This document shows, piece after piece, positions 8,363-17,540 of a stretch of DNA of 64,000 nucleotides. The DNA is from JACVRW01 sp963728155 (GTDB lineage: Bacteria; Actinomycetota; Thermoleophilia; Solirubrobacterales; Thermoleophilaceae), in the NCBI GenBank assembly GCA_963728155.1, contig CAVSJF010000009.1:62001-126000 (forward strand), written 5' to 3'. The first letter of the stretch is position 1; each line of letters begins with the position of its first letter. The translations under genes were made by a program, and so were the position numbers. The notes under the pieces are model-generated. The model made no database searches. It worked only from the letters and a program-made list of their open reading frames with translations, and was not told the DNA's origin.

Positions 8363-8860
8363 TCAGCGAGCGTACTTGTCGATGTCGTCGACGAGATCGC
8401 TCTCCTTGAGGTATCCGCCCTGGTGCAGGTAGGCCAGCTCGCCCCTGCGGTCGTAGAACGCGGTGGTGGGGAAGGCCTGGACGCCGTTGAAGGAGGCGGC
8501 GACCTCGAGGTCGGGGTCCTTGAAGCTCGGGAACGGCACCGGGTACTCGGCCAGGAAATCGCGAGCGTCGGCGTCGTTGTCATTGGAGTTGACGCCCACG
8601 AACACGACGTCCTTGCCGCGCTTCTTGGCCTGATTGCCGAAGAACGGGAACTCGGCCCGGCAGGGACCGCACCACGAGGCCCACTTGTTGACCACCACCG
8701 GCCTGCCCTTCTGCTGCTTCACGTACTTCTCGAAGGCGTCGCGGCCGCCGTCCAGGAGCGCCACGTTCTCGCTCTCGTTGGGCGGAGGCGGGGCAGCCTT
8801 CTCGTCCGAGCTGCAGCCGATGAAGGCGACCGCGGCGAGAAACACGACCAAAAGGCGCAT
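8363..8860 (-). CDS. TlpA/ResA-like thioredoxin-fold lipoprotein
   Basis: Membrane-anchored extracytoplasmic thiol-disulfide protein of 165 residues. It starts at ATG 8860 with MRLLVVFLAAVAFIGC, a lipoprotein signal whose AFIGC lipobox cysteine would be lipidated. After a short Pro/Glu linker comes a redoxin domain with active site ASWCGPC and the cis-proline region AFPTTAFYDRRG. ResA/TlpA relatives reduce apocytochrome c or other exported thiols. A complete ccm locus lies about 10 kb away, so a cytochrome role is possible but not shown. The frame is intact. Confidence 0.88.
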   Translation of the reverse strand: MRLLVVFLAAVAFIGCSSDEKAAPPPPNESENVALLDGGRDAFEKYVKQQKGRPVVVNKWASWCGPCRAEFPFFGNQAKKRGKDVVFVGVNSNDNDADARDFLAEYPVPFPSFKDPDLEVAASFNGVQAFPTTAFYDRRGELAYLHQGGYLKESDLVDDIDKYAR

Positions 8861-8996
8861 ATCCGACAGCTTGGCAGACCCGTTTTGCTCCCGGTGTGCT
8901 GTAATGGACCCACGTCGGCAGTCCGTTCGAGGCCGGCGCGCCGCCCGCTCCCGGGGTTTGTGGGCGAGGTGGCATGACGGGCGGGCCTGCGAAACC

Positions 8997-9035
8997 GAGA
9001 CGGCCCGTTCACCTCGGTGAAGCTCGGCCCGTCTC
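8997..9035. other. Strong inverted repeat in the leader of the helicase gene
   Basis: GAGACGG pairs with CCGTCTC (7 bp), CCG with CGG, and TTCACC with GGTGAA around a TC loop, giving about 16 paired bases with one mismatch and a 3-base bulge. It lies in the 199-base gap between the tlpA-like gene and the helicase, 25 bases before the helicase start. It could be a leader structure, a terminator or a protein-binding site. The rest of the gap shows nothing I recognise. Confidence 0.45.
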
Positions 9036-9059
9036 CCTTTCCATTCTGAACGCCTCAAC

Positions 9060-11790
9060 TTGGCTGAGACAACCTCTGCTCTCGTGAATGCGCCGGTTTC
9101 CGGCGACGACCTCGCTCGCGCGGAGGAATTCGCGCGGGAGGGCTTCGTGCTGCCCGGAGAGGACGCGGCCAGCCGCGCTGGCGGAGGGCACCGCACGGCG
9201 CTCCGCGCTCGACGACGCCCTGGCCGAGATCGACGCCGGCCGCGAAGAGCCCTCGGTCGAGTGGCGGCGCAACTACTCGCTGCTGCTGGGCCTGGAGCGC
9301 CTGCTCTGCCGAGGAGGAGCCGCACCTCGCGGACGGCACGCTGCTCAACCCGCATCAGGTCGACGCCCTGTCGGGCACGCTGATCGCGCTCACCTCCGAG
9401 CTCGAGGAGAGCCTGCGCAGCGGCAACGGCAGGGTCGCGGCGGCCAACGGCCGGCCCGCCGCGAGGCCGCGCTGGAGAGCGACGATCTCTACGAGGACGA
9501 TTTCGTCCAGGCCTCGCTGCGCCAGGAGGACGACGAGCCGTCGTCGACGACGAGGAGGACGAGGAGCCCCGACGACGATGACGAGGACGAGGCCGGCGAG
9601 CCGGAGGAGCCCGAGCAGGAGGCGCCGGACGAGGAGCCGCTCGATTGGGACCCGGCCGAGGAGGCCGAGGAGGAGGCTGCCGTCGAGGCCCAGGGCGAGG
9701 ACCCGGGCGCCGACCGCCGCTTCTGGTTCGAGCACGCCACCGGAGCGGGCAAGACCGTGGCCGCTCTCGGCTTCGTGGAGGCCTCGCGCACCGGCGGCAT
9801 CCTGATCCTCACCCACCGGCGCAACCTGGTCGACCAGTTCCTCGGCGAGCTGCGCACGCGCGGCTACAAGAAGCGCATCGCGCCGGCGCTGCTCAAGAAC
9901 GGCGGCGGCGAGCCGCCGGCGGGCGGCCCCGTGACGGTCGAGACCTACCAGTGGTTCGTGCGCAACGCGGGCAAGATCTCGGACGCGTACACGATCGTGA
10001 TCTGCGACGAGGCCCACACCGCCCTCGGCGAGAAGACGAGTGGCGCCATCCGCCAGTGGACCGGCCCGGTGTTCATCGGGATGACCGCCACCGGCGCGCT
10101 GATCGCTCGCCACGTAACCGACCTCTTCCCAACCCAGACCTCGCGCTTCGACCTGGCTCAGGCCGCCCGGCGCGGCGTGATCGCCCCACTGCGCTGCGTG
10201 CGCATCCCGCCGGGCGTGGGCGTGCGCTCGATCGCCAACGTCCCGCTGCGCCGCGGCGAGGTCGACCAGGACTTCGACCAGGAAGAGCTGGCCGCGCTGC
10301 TCGACCAGGCGCCCTTCAACCTGGCCGTGGCCGACCTCTACAAGACCCGCTTCAAGGACGTTCCCGGGTGTCGTCTACTCCGCCGGCGTGGCCCACGCCC
10401 ACAACGTGGCCAAGGCGTTCCGCGACGCGGGCATGAAGGCCAAGGCGGTCTCGGGCGAGACGCCCAAGCGCGAGCTGGCCCGCACGCTGGCCGGCTACGA
10501 GCGCGGCGAGATCGACGTGCTGGTGAACGCGCAGCTTCTGGCCGAGGGCTGGAACTCGCCGCGCGCGACGGTCTGCATGCACCTGGCGCCCACCGCCTCC
10601 AAGCGCATCTACCAGCAGCGCGTGGGCCGCGTGACCCGGCGCACGCCGGGCAAGGAGGCGGGCATCGTCGTGGACTTCGTCCATCCCGCCACGCCCAACG
10701 ACGACCCCGTGGTCACGCTGCACTCCCTGCTCGACCGCGACGTCTACCGCGGCGGCGCGATCGTGGTCGGCCCGGTGCGGCGCGGCCGCGGCCGGCGGCT
10801 GCGCGTCGAGCGCCGGGTGGTGCCGGTGACCTCGGACGAGACGCCGCCGGGCGCAGGTGTTCGAGCGCGAGCTGTGGCGGATCGCCGTCGAGCACCTGAG
10901 CTGGGGCGAGCAGCAGGCGTGGGCGATGCTGGCCGGCGCCCGCGTGGCCTCGAACAACTGGCGCCGCGCCAAGGCGATGCTCCACTTCGACTCCACCGGC
11001 GAGCTGCGCCGGCGTGTTCCTGGTCACCTGCCTGCGCCGCAACCGCAACACCCAGCTGCGCGTGCGGGCGCTGGGCGAGGTGGGCGGCTCTGCGCGACCC
11101 CGAGGCCTTCGACGACGCCGTGGAGATCCTCGGCAGCTGGTCGCGCGACGAGCGCCGGGAGGGCGTGAAGGTGCTGCTGCAGGCACTGACCGAGAAGCAG
11201 ATCGGCCGCCGCGACCAGGCGGCGCGCTGGCTCTGGCACCTGGCCGAGTACTCGCGTGAGGTCCACGAGGAGTACGCGGTGCAGCGCTGGCCGGAGACCA
11301 AGCGGCTGCTGGGGCTGCTGGTGAACTCGGCCGGAGCGGCGCACGCGCGCAACGCGCGGCGGCTCGTGCAGGCCTCGCGCAAGCACGACCGCCGGCTGTC
11401 GGCCGCGCTGCTGGCCGCCGCGCTGGCGCACACACCCGAGGCGCAGCAGGTGCTCGACGGCGCGCGGATGCGCATGGCTCGCAAGCCGAGCGCGCTGGCG
11501 CGCGAGCTGCTCAAGAACTTCCCCAAGGGCAAGCGCCGCCGCGGCGGCCGGCGCCGGCGCAAGAAGGGCGGCGGCGAGGCCAGGGCGCGGAGGTGGACCT
11601 GCAGGCCACGCAGGCCGTCGAGACGCCGGACGGGGCCACCGAGTCGGGGGACGAGAAGCCCAAGCCCAAGCGATCGCGGCGGCGACGCAGCTCGTCGGCG
11701 GCCGCGCGGGCGCGGCGAGCGGCGAGCAGCGAGGACGGGCCCGACTCGGGTGGCGATTCGCGCGAGCCCGAGGAACGCGACGCGGCCTGA
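9060..11790 (+). CDS. Superfamily 2 DEAD/DEAH-box helicase with acidic insert
   Basis: ATP-driven nucleic-acid translocase of ~900 residues. An N-terminal domain without a recognised family is followed by a very acidic segment (EDEAGEPEEPEQEAPDEE). The RecA-like core follows: Walker A HATGAGKTVAA, LILTHRRNLV (Ia), ICDEAHTA (II), GMTATG (III). The second lobe has VVYSAGVAHAHN, LLAEGWNSPRATV (V) and QQRVGRVTR (VI). A helical C-terminal region (EGVKVLLQALTEKQ) ends in a basic tail (KGKRRRGGRRRRKKGGG) and an Arg/Ser-rich terminus. At least six frameshifts interrupt it (about 9175, 9310, 9470, 10365, 10850-11085, 11580). Start TTG 9060 or GTG 9084 is uncertain. DNA repair or RNA remodelling are both possible. 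Confidence 0.8.
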
Positions 11791-11801
11791 CGGAGCTCGG
11801 T

Positions 11802-12476
11802 TCAGCGCAGCAGGTGGACCTCGCCGGCGCCGAGGGTGACCCGGCCCGAGGTCGTGTCGACCAGCAGCGCGCCCGCCTCGTCGATCCCCGGCCGCCTGAC
11901 CGCTGCCGGCGGCCCAGCGCACCTCCGAGCCGCGCAGCGCGTCGCGTGAGCGCCACGCGGCCAGCACCTCGGCCGCGGGCCGCTCGAGCCAGCGGTCGAG
12001 GCTGGCCAGCAACCGGCCGAGCACCTCCTCGTTGCTGCTGTCGACTCCTTCACCACGCAGCGAGGTGGCGACGTCGCGCAACTCGGCCGGGAACTCGGAG
12101 ACCGAGACGTTGATCCCGATGCCCAGCACCGCCCATCCCGCCTGCGGGCCGGCCCTCCACCAGGATGCCCGCCAGCTTGCGACCGTCGATCCAGATGTCG
12201 TTCGGCCACTTGACGAGCGCCGGTAGCGGCAGCGCCTCGCACACCGCGACCGCGGCGGCCAGCGGCAGCATCGGATCGAATCGCCGCAGGATCACCGACA
12301 TGAGCACGGCGCTCGCCCGGAGGCGCAACCCAGGTTCTGCCCTGCCGCCCCCGGCCGGCGGTCTGCTCGTCCGCGGTGACCAGCGTGCCGTGAGGCGCTC
12401 CCGCTGCCGCGAGCTCGCGGGTCCGCTCGTTGGTCGAGTCGGTGCGGCGGTGGTGCACTCGCGGCCGGCCGATCAT
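11802..12476 (-). CDS. birA: Biotin--[acetyl-CoA-carboxylase] ligase (BirA class I)
   Basis: Activates biotin as biotinyl-AMP and attaches it to the BCCP lysine of biotin-dependent carboxylases. It starts MIGRPRVHHRRTDSTNE at ATG 12476 and lacks the N-terminal DNA-binding domain, so it is a ligase only. Motifs: GRGRQGRTW (biotin/AMP loop), KWPNDIWIDGRKLAGILVE and GIGINV, with a small C-terminal SH3-like domain ending VTLGAGEVHLLR. Three compensating frameshifts (about 12325, 12140, 11895). ATG overlaps the stop of the SAM hydrolase gene (ATGA), so the two are likely translationally coupled. Converges on the helicase 12 bases away. Confidence 0.9.
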   Translation of the reverse strand: MIGRPRVHHRRTDSTNERTRELAAAGAPHGTLVTADEQTAGRGRQGRTWVAPPGERRAHVGDPAAIRSDAAAGRRGRGVRGAAATGARQVAERHLDRRSQAGGHPGGGPARRRDGRCWASGSTSRSPSSRPSCATSPPRCVVKESTAATRRCSAGCWPASTAGSSGPRPRCWPRGAHATRCAARRCAGPPAAVRRPGIDEAGALLVDTTSGRVTLGAGEVHLLR

Positions 12477-13278
12477 CGCGGCCGCAGGCGTACCTCGGCG
12501 TCCGGGCGGCAGGTCGAGCGTCCCCGCGGCGTCGCCGCGATTGATCGCCAGGGCCAGCGTGCGGTAGGCGTCCTCGTAGAGGATCAGCTCGCCGGGCCGC
12601 ACATCGGCGAAGGTCTGTGCGTAGGTGGCCAGGTAGCGCTCGCCCGCGGCCTCGACCTCGACGCGCCCGCCCAGCCGGATGCCGGTGCCCGCGGTCACGT
12701 CGTGGTCGGCGTCGAGCCCGACGTTGCCGAAGCGGTCGACCACCAGGGCGTGCGCCACCAGGCGTCCCCTCCTCGCTGCGCGGCACAGGCAGCTCGACCC
12801 GGGTCGAGCGCATCGGGGTCGAGCGGGTCGCCGGCGTCGGCCAGCTCGGCGCCGCGAGCGAGGTGGGCCGCCACCGGCGCGAAGATGTCCCGGCCGTGGA
12901 AGGTGGCCGACAGCGGCTCGAGGCGGTGGGGGGAGCGCGTGATGTCCACGGCCACCTCGATTCCGCCGCAGCGCTCGGCGGCCAGGCTGCAGCAGCCCGT
13001 TGTCGGGGCCGACGAGGATCCGCCCGTCCGCGCTGCCCAGGGCCACGGCGCGCCGCTCGGTGCCCACCTGAGGGTCCACGACGGCCACGTGCACGCCCAC
13101 TGGCATGTAGGGCAGCGTGTTGCGCAGCACGAGCGCGCCCTGGCGAACCGCGTAGCGGGGCACACCGTGGGTGATGTCGATGATCTGCGCCTCGGGGTGC
13201 GATGCGCCGGATCACCCCGTGGCAGACCCCGACGAAGTCGTCGTCGCGCCCGTAGTCGCTGAGCAGCGTCACGATCAC
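12473..13278 (-). CDS. SAM hydroxide adenosyltransferase (DUF62 / chlorinase-fluorinase family)
   Basis: Splits S-adenosylmethionine to adenosine and methionine using water; the family is homologous to halogenases. Conserved features: VTLLSDYGRDDDFVGVCHG at the start, VPRYAVRQGALVLRNTLPYMP, VHVAVVDPQVGTERRAV, a substrate segment LVGPDNGLL, TFHGRDIFAPVAAHLARG, and a C-terminal VVDRFGNVGLDAD. The NGLL and FHGRDIFAP blocks are typical of the hydrolase group. Frame breaks lie near 13185, 12985 and 12770; a final shift near 12505 gives the end RLRPR-stop that overlaps the birA ATG. GTG 13278 or 13272 is the start, directly abutting hemD. Confidence 0.87.
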
Positions 13279-14740
13279 CGCGCGCACATCCTCCACGATC
13301 GCGTCGATCAGGCCGGCGATGTCGTGGCGGGCGGCCTCCACGTGCGGCTCGATGCCGTGCTCGCGCAGCGTGTCGCTCGTGATCGGCCCGATCGACACCA
13401 CCCGCGCGTCGCCCACCCGGCCACCTCCCTCGAGGAAGAAGCGCACGGTCGAGCTGGAGGTGAAGGTCACGTGGGTGGCGCCGGCCAGCGCCTCCAGCGC
13501 CGCGGCGTCGAGCGGCTCGGCCACCGTGTCGTAGAGCGCGAGCACGTCGACCTCGGCTCCGCGCTCACGCAGCCCGTCGGGCAGCACGTCGCGGGCCTCC
13601 GCGGCTCGGGCCACCAGCACGCGCGCGCCCTCCAGCCGCTCCCGCTCGAGCGCCTCGAGCAGGCCCTCGGCCACGAAGCGCTCGGGCACGACGTCGGCCG
13701 CGATCCCGTGCTCGCCCAGGGCCTTGGCGGTGCCGGGGCCGATGGCCGCCACCCGCACCCCGGCCAGCGAGCGGGCATCCGAGTCGAGCAGCGTCGAAGA
13801 AGATGTCGACCCCGTTGGGGCTCGTGAAGCAGACGAGCGAGTAGCCGCCCGGATCGGGCAGCGCCACCGCGCGCGGCTCGATGCGGATGGCCGGCGTCTC
13901 CAGCACCTGGGCCCCCAGGGCGCGCAGCCGCGAGGCCAGGTCGCTGGCCTGGGCCCGGGCGCGCGTGACGGCCACGGTCTGGCCGTGCAGGGGCCGGCGC
14001 TCCAGCCAGGCGAGGGTGTCGCGCAGGCCGGCCACCGGCCCGACCACGGTGATGGCCGGCGGGCGGATCTTCGCCTCGGCCACCCGCTCGGCGATGTCGG
14101 CCAGGGTGCCGGCCACCGCGCGCTGGCCGGGGAGGGTTCCCCGGGCGACCACGGCGGCGGGCTCGTCGGCGTGGCGGCCGGCGGCCCGCAGACGCTCGGC
14201 GATCCGGGCCAGGTTCTTGACCCCCATGTAGAAGACCAGCGTGCCGGGGAAGCGGCCGAGCGCCTCCCAGTCGAGCGCCGACTCCTCCTTGGCGGGGTCC
14301 TCGTGGCCGGTCACGAAGGCCACCGCCGACGCGCCGTCGCGGTGGGTCACGGGGATCCCGGCGTAGGCGGGGGCGGCCACGCCGGAGGTCACGCCCGGCA
14401 CGATCTCGAAAGCCACGCCGGCGGCGGCCAGCGCCTCGGCCTCCTCGCCGCCGCGCCCGAAGACGAAGGGATCGCCGCCCTTGAGCCGCACCACGCGGCG
14501 CCCGGCCCGCCCCGACTCCACCAGCAGCGCGTTGATCTCGTCCTGCTCCACGGCCGCCGCGCCCGGCTCCTTGCCCACGTAGCGCAGCTCGGCGTCCTTG
14601 CGCGCGCCGTCCAGCGCCCCCGGCGGTATGAGGCGGTCGTAGAGGATCGCGTCCGCGGCGGCGATCAATTCGAGCGAACGCCGCGTCATCAGGCCCGGAT
14701 CGCCGGGACCCGCGCCCACCAAGAAGACGATCCCTGACAC
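13275..14740 (-). CDS. cobA-hemD: Uroporphyrinogen-III C-methyltransferase/synthase fusion (CobA-HemD)
   Basis: Two-domain enzyme at the branch to siroheme or B12 and to heme. Residues 1-245 are SUMT, with GAGPGDPGLMT at the N-terminus, the SAM loop RLKGGDPFVFGRGGEE, PGVTSGVAAPAYAGIPVTHR and VFYMGVKNL. Residues 250-480 are uroporphyrinogen-III synthase (TVAVTRARAQASDLASRLR, CFTSPNGVDIFF, AAIGPGTAKAL, VTFTSSSTVRFFLEG, ending HDIAGLIDAIVEDV). One shift near 13800 separates halves of HemD. As sequenced the reading frame continues straight into the SAM hydrolase; a one-base shift would give TGA 13275 overlapping its GTG. Starts at ATG 14740, two bases after the DHFR-like gene stop. Confidence 0.92.
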
Positions 14741-14742
14741 GG

Positions 14743-15291
14743 CTAGGGCGAGACGAGTCGATACGACAGCAAGAGCGAACCGCCGCCGGTGACAGCGCTG
14801 TCGCGCAACTCGAGCTTGCGAAGACCGCCCGTTCCATCCCCGGTGAAGATCTTCCGACCCTTGTTGGCGAGCGCGGGTGCGACGACCAGCCTCAGTTCGT
14901 CTACCAAGTCGGCACTGAGCAGAGCCCGGGAAAGCTCAATGCTGCCGTGGATGCCGATGTCCCCGCCGTTGCCCTGCTTGAGCTGGGCGACGTAGTCGCT
15001 CGCCGGCGCGTCGACGACCGTCGAGTTGGCCCACTCCTCGCCCAGAGCGCTGCTGGTGAATACGTGCTTCGGCGTGCTGTTGATGAAGCCGGCGAAGGGC
15101 TCGACGTTGGAGCTCGGCCAGTAGCCGACCCAGTAGTCGTAGGTGCCGCGACCGAGCAGGATGTCGTCCTGGGCCTCGATGACGGCGCCCAGGTTCTCGA
15201 AGATCTCAGGCCCGCCGTCTGACATCCAGTCGCTCGGCTCTTCGCCTACCCCGTCGAGGGACTGGAGGTGGTAGAGGACAACGTTGCGCAT
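14743..15291 (-). CDS. Dihydrofolate reductase-like protein (RibD C-terminal fold)
   Basis: Intact 182-residue protein of the YyaP/YjgB type, an NADPH-binding DHFR-like fold without proven folate activity. Characteristic pieces: VVLYHLQSLDGVGEEPSDW at the N-terminus, the cofactor-side segment DDILLGRGTYDYWVGYWP, STPKHVFTSS, GGDIGIHGSIELSRALL and DELRLVVAPALANKGRKIF. These relatives are usually annotated as dihydrofolate or pyrimidine reductases of unknown substrate. It is three bases downstream of the VOC gene and two bases upstream of cobA-hemD, so it sits in the tetrapyrrole transcript without an obvious role there. Confidence 0.87.
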   Translation of the reverse strand: MRNVVLYHLQSLDGVGEEPSDWMSDGGPEIFENLGAVIEAQDDILLGRGTYDYWVGYWPSSNVEPFAGFINSTPKHVFTSSALGEEWANSTVVDAPASDYVAQLKQGNGGDIGIHGSIELSRALLSADLVDELRLVVAPALANKGRKIFTGDGTGGLRKLELRDSAVTGGGSLLLSYRLVSP

Positions 15292-15294
15292 CGG

Positions 15295-15879
15295 CTAACC
15301 GTACGGGTCCTTCGGCCCTCGGTCGTCAGAGAGCGTTTCCTGCGTCCGCGTCACGATCGCCTCGATCGCGTCGGCCAGGTGAATCGGCTCGATGTTGCGG
15401 TCGCCGCGCTCCACGCGGAGCCTGTGGGCCTCGAGGAGCACGGCCGTGTGGGTGGTCCCGGCGGGCGGCTCGAAGCGGTAGGAGGCCAGCTCGATCAGCA
15501 GCCCGAGCGGGTCCTCGAAGTAGATCGAGTCCATGAACCCGCGGTCCTTCACGCCGCTGTGCTCGATTCCGCGCTCGTCGAGGCGCTCCACGGCCTGGCG
15601 GAACGTGGCCTGCGAGATCGCGAAGGCCACGTGGTGAACGCAGCCCGGGTCGGTGGGAGTGCGGGCGGGGTCGCCCGCCCGCTCCTCGTTGGTGAAGATC
15701 GTGATGAGGCGCCCGTCGCCCGGGTCGAAGTAGAGGTGGCTCTCGGATGCGTTGTCGAGGTTCGGCTGCTCGAACACGAACGGCATCCCCAGCACCCCCT
15801 CCCAGAAGTCGATCGAGGTCTGGCGGTCCGCCCCCGTGAGCGTTATGTGGTGGACGCCCTGGCTCTGAAGCTTGCGCAT
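15295..15879 (-). CDS. VOC-family dioxygenase/glyoxalase-like protein
   Basis: 194 residues with two beta-alpha-beta-beta-beta modules. Putative metal ligands: His in GVHHITLTG (N-terminus), His in CVHHVAFAI, and Glu in DPLGLLIELASY. Residues 40-60 give the HLYFDPGDGRLITIF strand. The arrangement matches extradiol-dioxygenase/ring-cleavage relatives. The C-terminal 45 residues (HLADAIEAIVTRTQETL) are an extra helical extension. The frame is intact; ATG 15879. First gene of the VOC-DHFR-cobA/hemD-SAM hydrolase-birA run, divergent from a GNAT gene 18 bases away. Confidence 0.8.
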   Translation of the reverse strand: MRKLQSQGVHHITLTGADRQTSIDFWEGVLGMPFVFEQPNLDNASESHLYFDPGDGRLITIFTNEERAGDPARTPTDPGCVHHVAFAISQATFRQAVERLDERGIEHSGVKDRGFMDSIYFEDPLGLLIELASYRFEPPAGTTHTAVLLEAHRLRVERGDRNIEPIHLADAIEAIVTRTQETLSDDRGPKDPYG

Positions 15880-15897
15880 GACTGAAACGCTATCCGT

Positions 15898-16641
15898 ATG
15901 GAGCTGCTGGCCACGCGCGTGCACACCGCGACGGCCGACGCCTGGGAGCAGATGGGACGCCTGCACGAGAGCACGGGCGGCGGGACCGGCGAAGTCCGCG
16001 GCCTGCGCCTGATGGCCTCGGGCCTTCCGCTGCCCTCCTGGAACAACGCCGATCTCACCGGGCCCGCTCCCGACCTCGACGGCGCACGCGCGTTCTACGC
16101 CACTCGGGGCGTGCCGTGGGGAGTCCGGGTTCCCGCCGGTGCTTCACTGGCGCGCGGCCGGCTGGAGCTCACTCTGCGCATGATGGGTCTCGAGGCCGCC
16201 CACCTGACGCCCGCACCGGTCGTCGACGGCCTGGAGCTGCGCTCGGCGAAGCGCGCCGACGCGAAGGTGGTGGTCGCGCTCGACGCGGCCGGGTTCGGAG
16301 AGGACCCCCGGGTCACACGGCCGTGGACCGAGCCGCATGTGGAAGCGCCCGGGTTCGACTTCGCGCTGGCCGCGCTCGACGGTCGCACGATCGGGACGGC
16401 CTTCACTCTTCGCAGCGACGGGGCGGCCGGTCCCGCCCTTCTGCTCGGCGGGGTGACGGTGACGCCCGAGGTGCGCGGACGCGGGGTGGCGGGAGCGATG
16501 TCGGCGTGGTTGCTCGAACGCGGCATCTCGCGCGGCGCGCGATTCGCGCACCTGCAGGCCGACACGGCCGCGGCCGCGCGCATCTACGCCCGGCTCGGAT
16601 TTCGCGAAGCCGGCGAGCTCGACGTCTACACCGAGCTCTGA
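15898..16641 (+). CDS. GNAT-family acetyltransferase (two-domain)
   Basis: Intact 247-residue protein. The first ~110 residues (WEQMGRLHESTGG, SWNNADLTGPAPDLDGARAF) look like a degenerate GNAT half. The second half holds the functional acetyl-CoA site GGVTVTPEVRGRGVAGAMSAW and the C-terminal RIYARLGFREAGELDVYTEL. The LPLPSWNNA segment is common in large actinobacterial GNATs of unknown substrate. Its 3' end overlaps convergent hemC by 16 bases. It interrupts the tetrapyrrole operon and has its own promoter region of only 18 bases shared with the divergent VOC gene. Confidence 0.8.
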   Translation: MELLATRVHTATADAWEQMGRLHESTGGGTGEVRGLRLMASGLPLPSWNNADLTGPAPDLDGARAFYATRGVPWGVRVPAGASLARGRLELTLRMMGLEAAHLTPAPVVDGLELRSAKRADAKVVVALDAAGFGEDPRVTRPWTEPHVEAPGFDFALAALDGRTIGTAFTLRSDGAAGPALLLGGVTVTPEVRGRGVAGAMSAWLLERGISRGARFAHLQADTAAAARIYARLGFREAGELDVYTEL

Positions 16642-17540
16642 GCCATCTGCTCCGCCTCGGCGAGCAGGTCGGCGGCCCCGGTGCTCAGCAGGCGCTCGCC
16701 GACCGTTTGGCCGAGCGTGGCCGGGTCGGCCGCGGGGCCGCTCAGCTCGTCGCGGATCCAGTGTGAGCCGTCGGGCAGGCCCACGAAGGCCGAAAGGGTG
16801 AGCGCGCCGCCGGCGAGGACGGCGTTGGCGCCGATCGGCGTGTTGCAGGAGGCCTCGAGCGAGGTCACCAGGGCGCGCTCGGCGCTCAGCTCCGCGAATG
16901 CCGCCCCGTCGGTGAGATCCGCGGCGGCCCGGGCGGCGGCGCCGTCGTGGCTGCGGGCCTCGAGCGCGAGGCAGCCCTGGCCGGGTGCGGGCACCAGCTC
17001 GTCCATGGCGCTTCCCTCGGCCCCGCGGCCCAGGCGGTCGAGTCCGGCCTGGGCCACCACGATCGCGTCGTAGGCGCCGTCGGCGAGGCGGCGGAGCCGG
17101 GTGTCGACGTTGCCGCGAAGCTCCCGGATCTCGAGGTCCGGCCGCAGCGCCATGAGCTGCGCGCGCCGCCGCACGCTGGCCGTGCCCACCACCGCGCCCT
17201 CGGCCAGCGCGTCGAGCGAGGGGGCTCCGCAGAGGGCGTCGCGCGGATCGGCGCGCAGGGGCACGCCCGCGATGATCAGGCCGTCGGGGAGCTCGCCGGG
17301 CACGTCCTTGGCCGAGTGCACGGCGAGGTCGATGCGAGCCGCGAGCAGGGCGTCGTCGATCTCCTTGACGAAGCGCGCCTTGTCGCCTCCGTCGGCCGGC
17401 GGGGAATGTGCCCCCCGGGCCGAGGCGCGGTCGCCCGAGGTGGTGATCGTCACCAGCTCGACGCCCTCGCCCAGCCGCTCGGCGACCGAGCGGGCCTGCG
17501 CCAGCGCGAGCGCGCTGCCGCGGCTGCCCAGCCGGATCAC
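16626..17540 (-). CDS. hemC: Hydroxymethylbilane synthase (porphobilinogen deaminase)
   Basis: Polymerises four porphobilinogen molecules into hydroxymethylbilane. Intact, 304 residues from GTG 17540 (VIRLGSRGSALALAQAR). Conserved: DLAVHSAKDVPGELPDGL, GTASVRRRAQLMALRPDL, RELRGNVDTRLRRL, and the dipyrromethane-cofactor cysteine in SLEASCNTPIGANAV. The GTG overlaps the hemA stop as GTGA, implying translational coupling. It is the last gene of ccmA-ccmB-ccmC-ccmD-hemA-hemC. Confidence 0.95.
   Translation of the reverse strand: MIRLGSRGSALALAQARSVAERLGEGVELVTITTSGDRASARGAHSPPADGGDKARFVKEIDDALLAARIDLAVHSAKDVPGELPDGLIIAGVPLRADPRDALCGAPSLDALAEGAVVGTASVRRRAQLMALRPDLEIRELRGNVDTRLRRLADGAYDAIVVAQAGLDRLGRGAEGSAMDELVPAPGQGCLALEARSHDGAAARAAADLTDGAAFAELSAERALVTSLEASCNTPIGANAVLAGGALTLSAFVGLPDGSHWIRDELSGPAADPATLGQTVGERLLSTGAADLLAEAEQMAQSSV

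Noticed and set aside
8861..9059. A sigma-70-like promoter around TTGCTC and TGTAAT before the helicase
   Set aside because: The two hexamers are only 9 bases apart, too close for a functional pair.
13600..14737. Long plus-strand open frame opposite cobA-hemD
   Set aside because: A shadow of the intact SUMT domain with no recognisable motif of its own.
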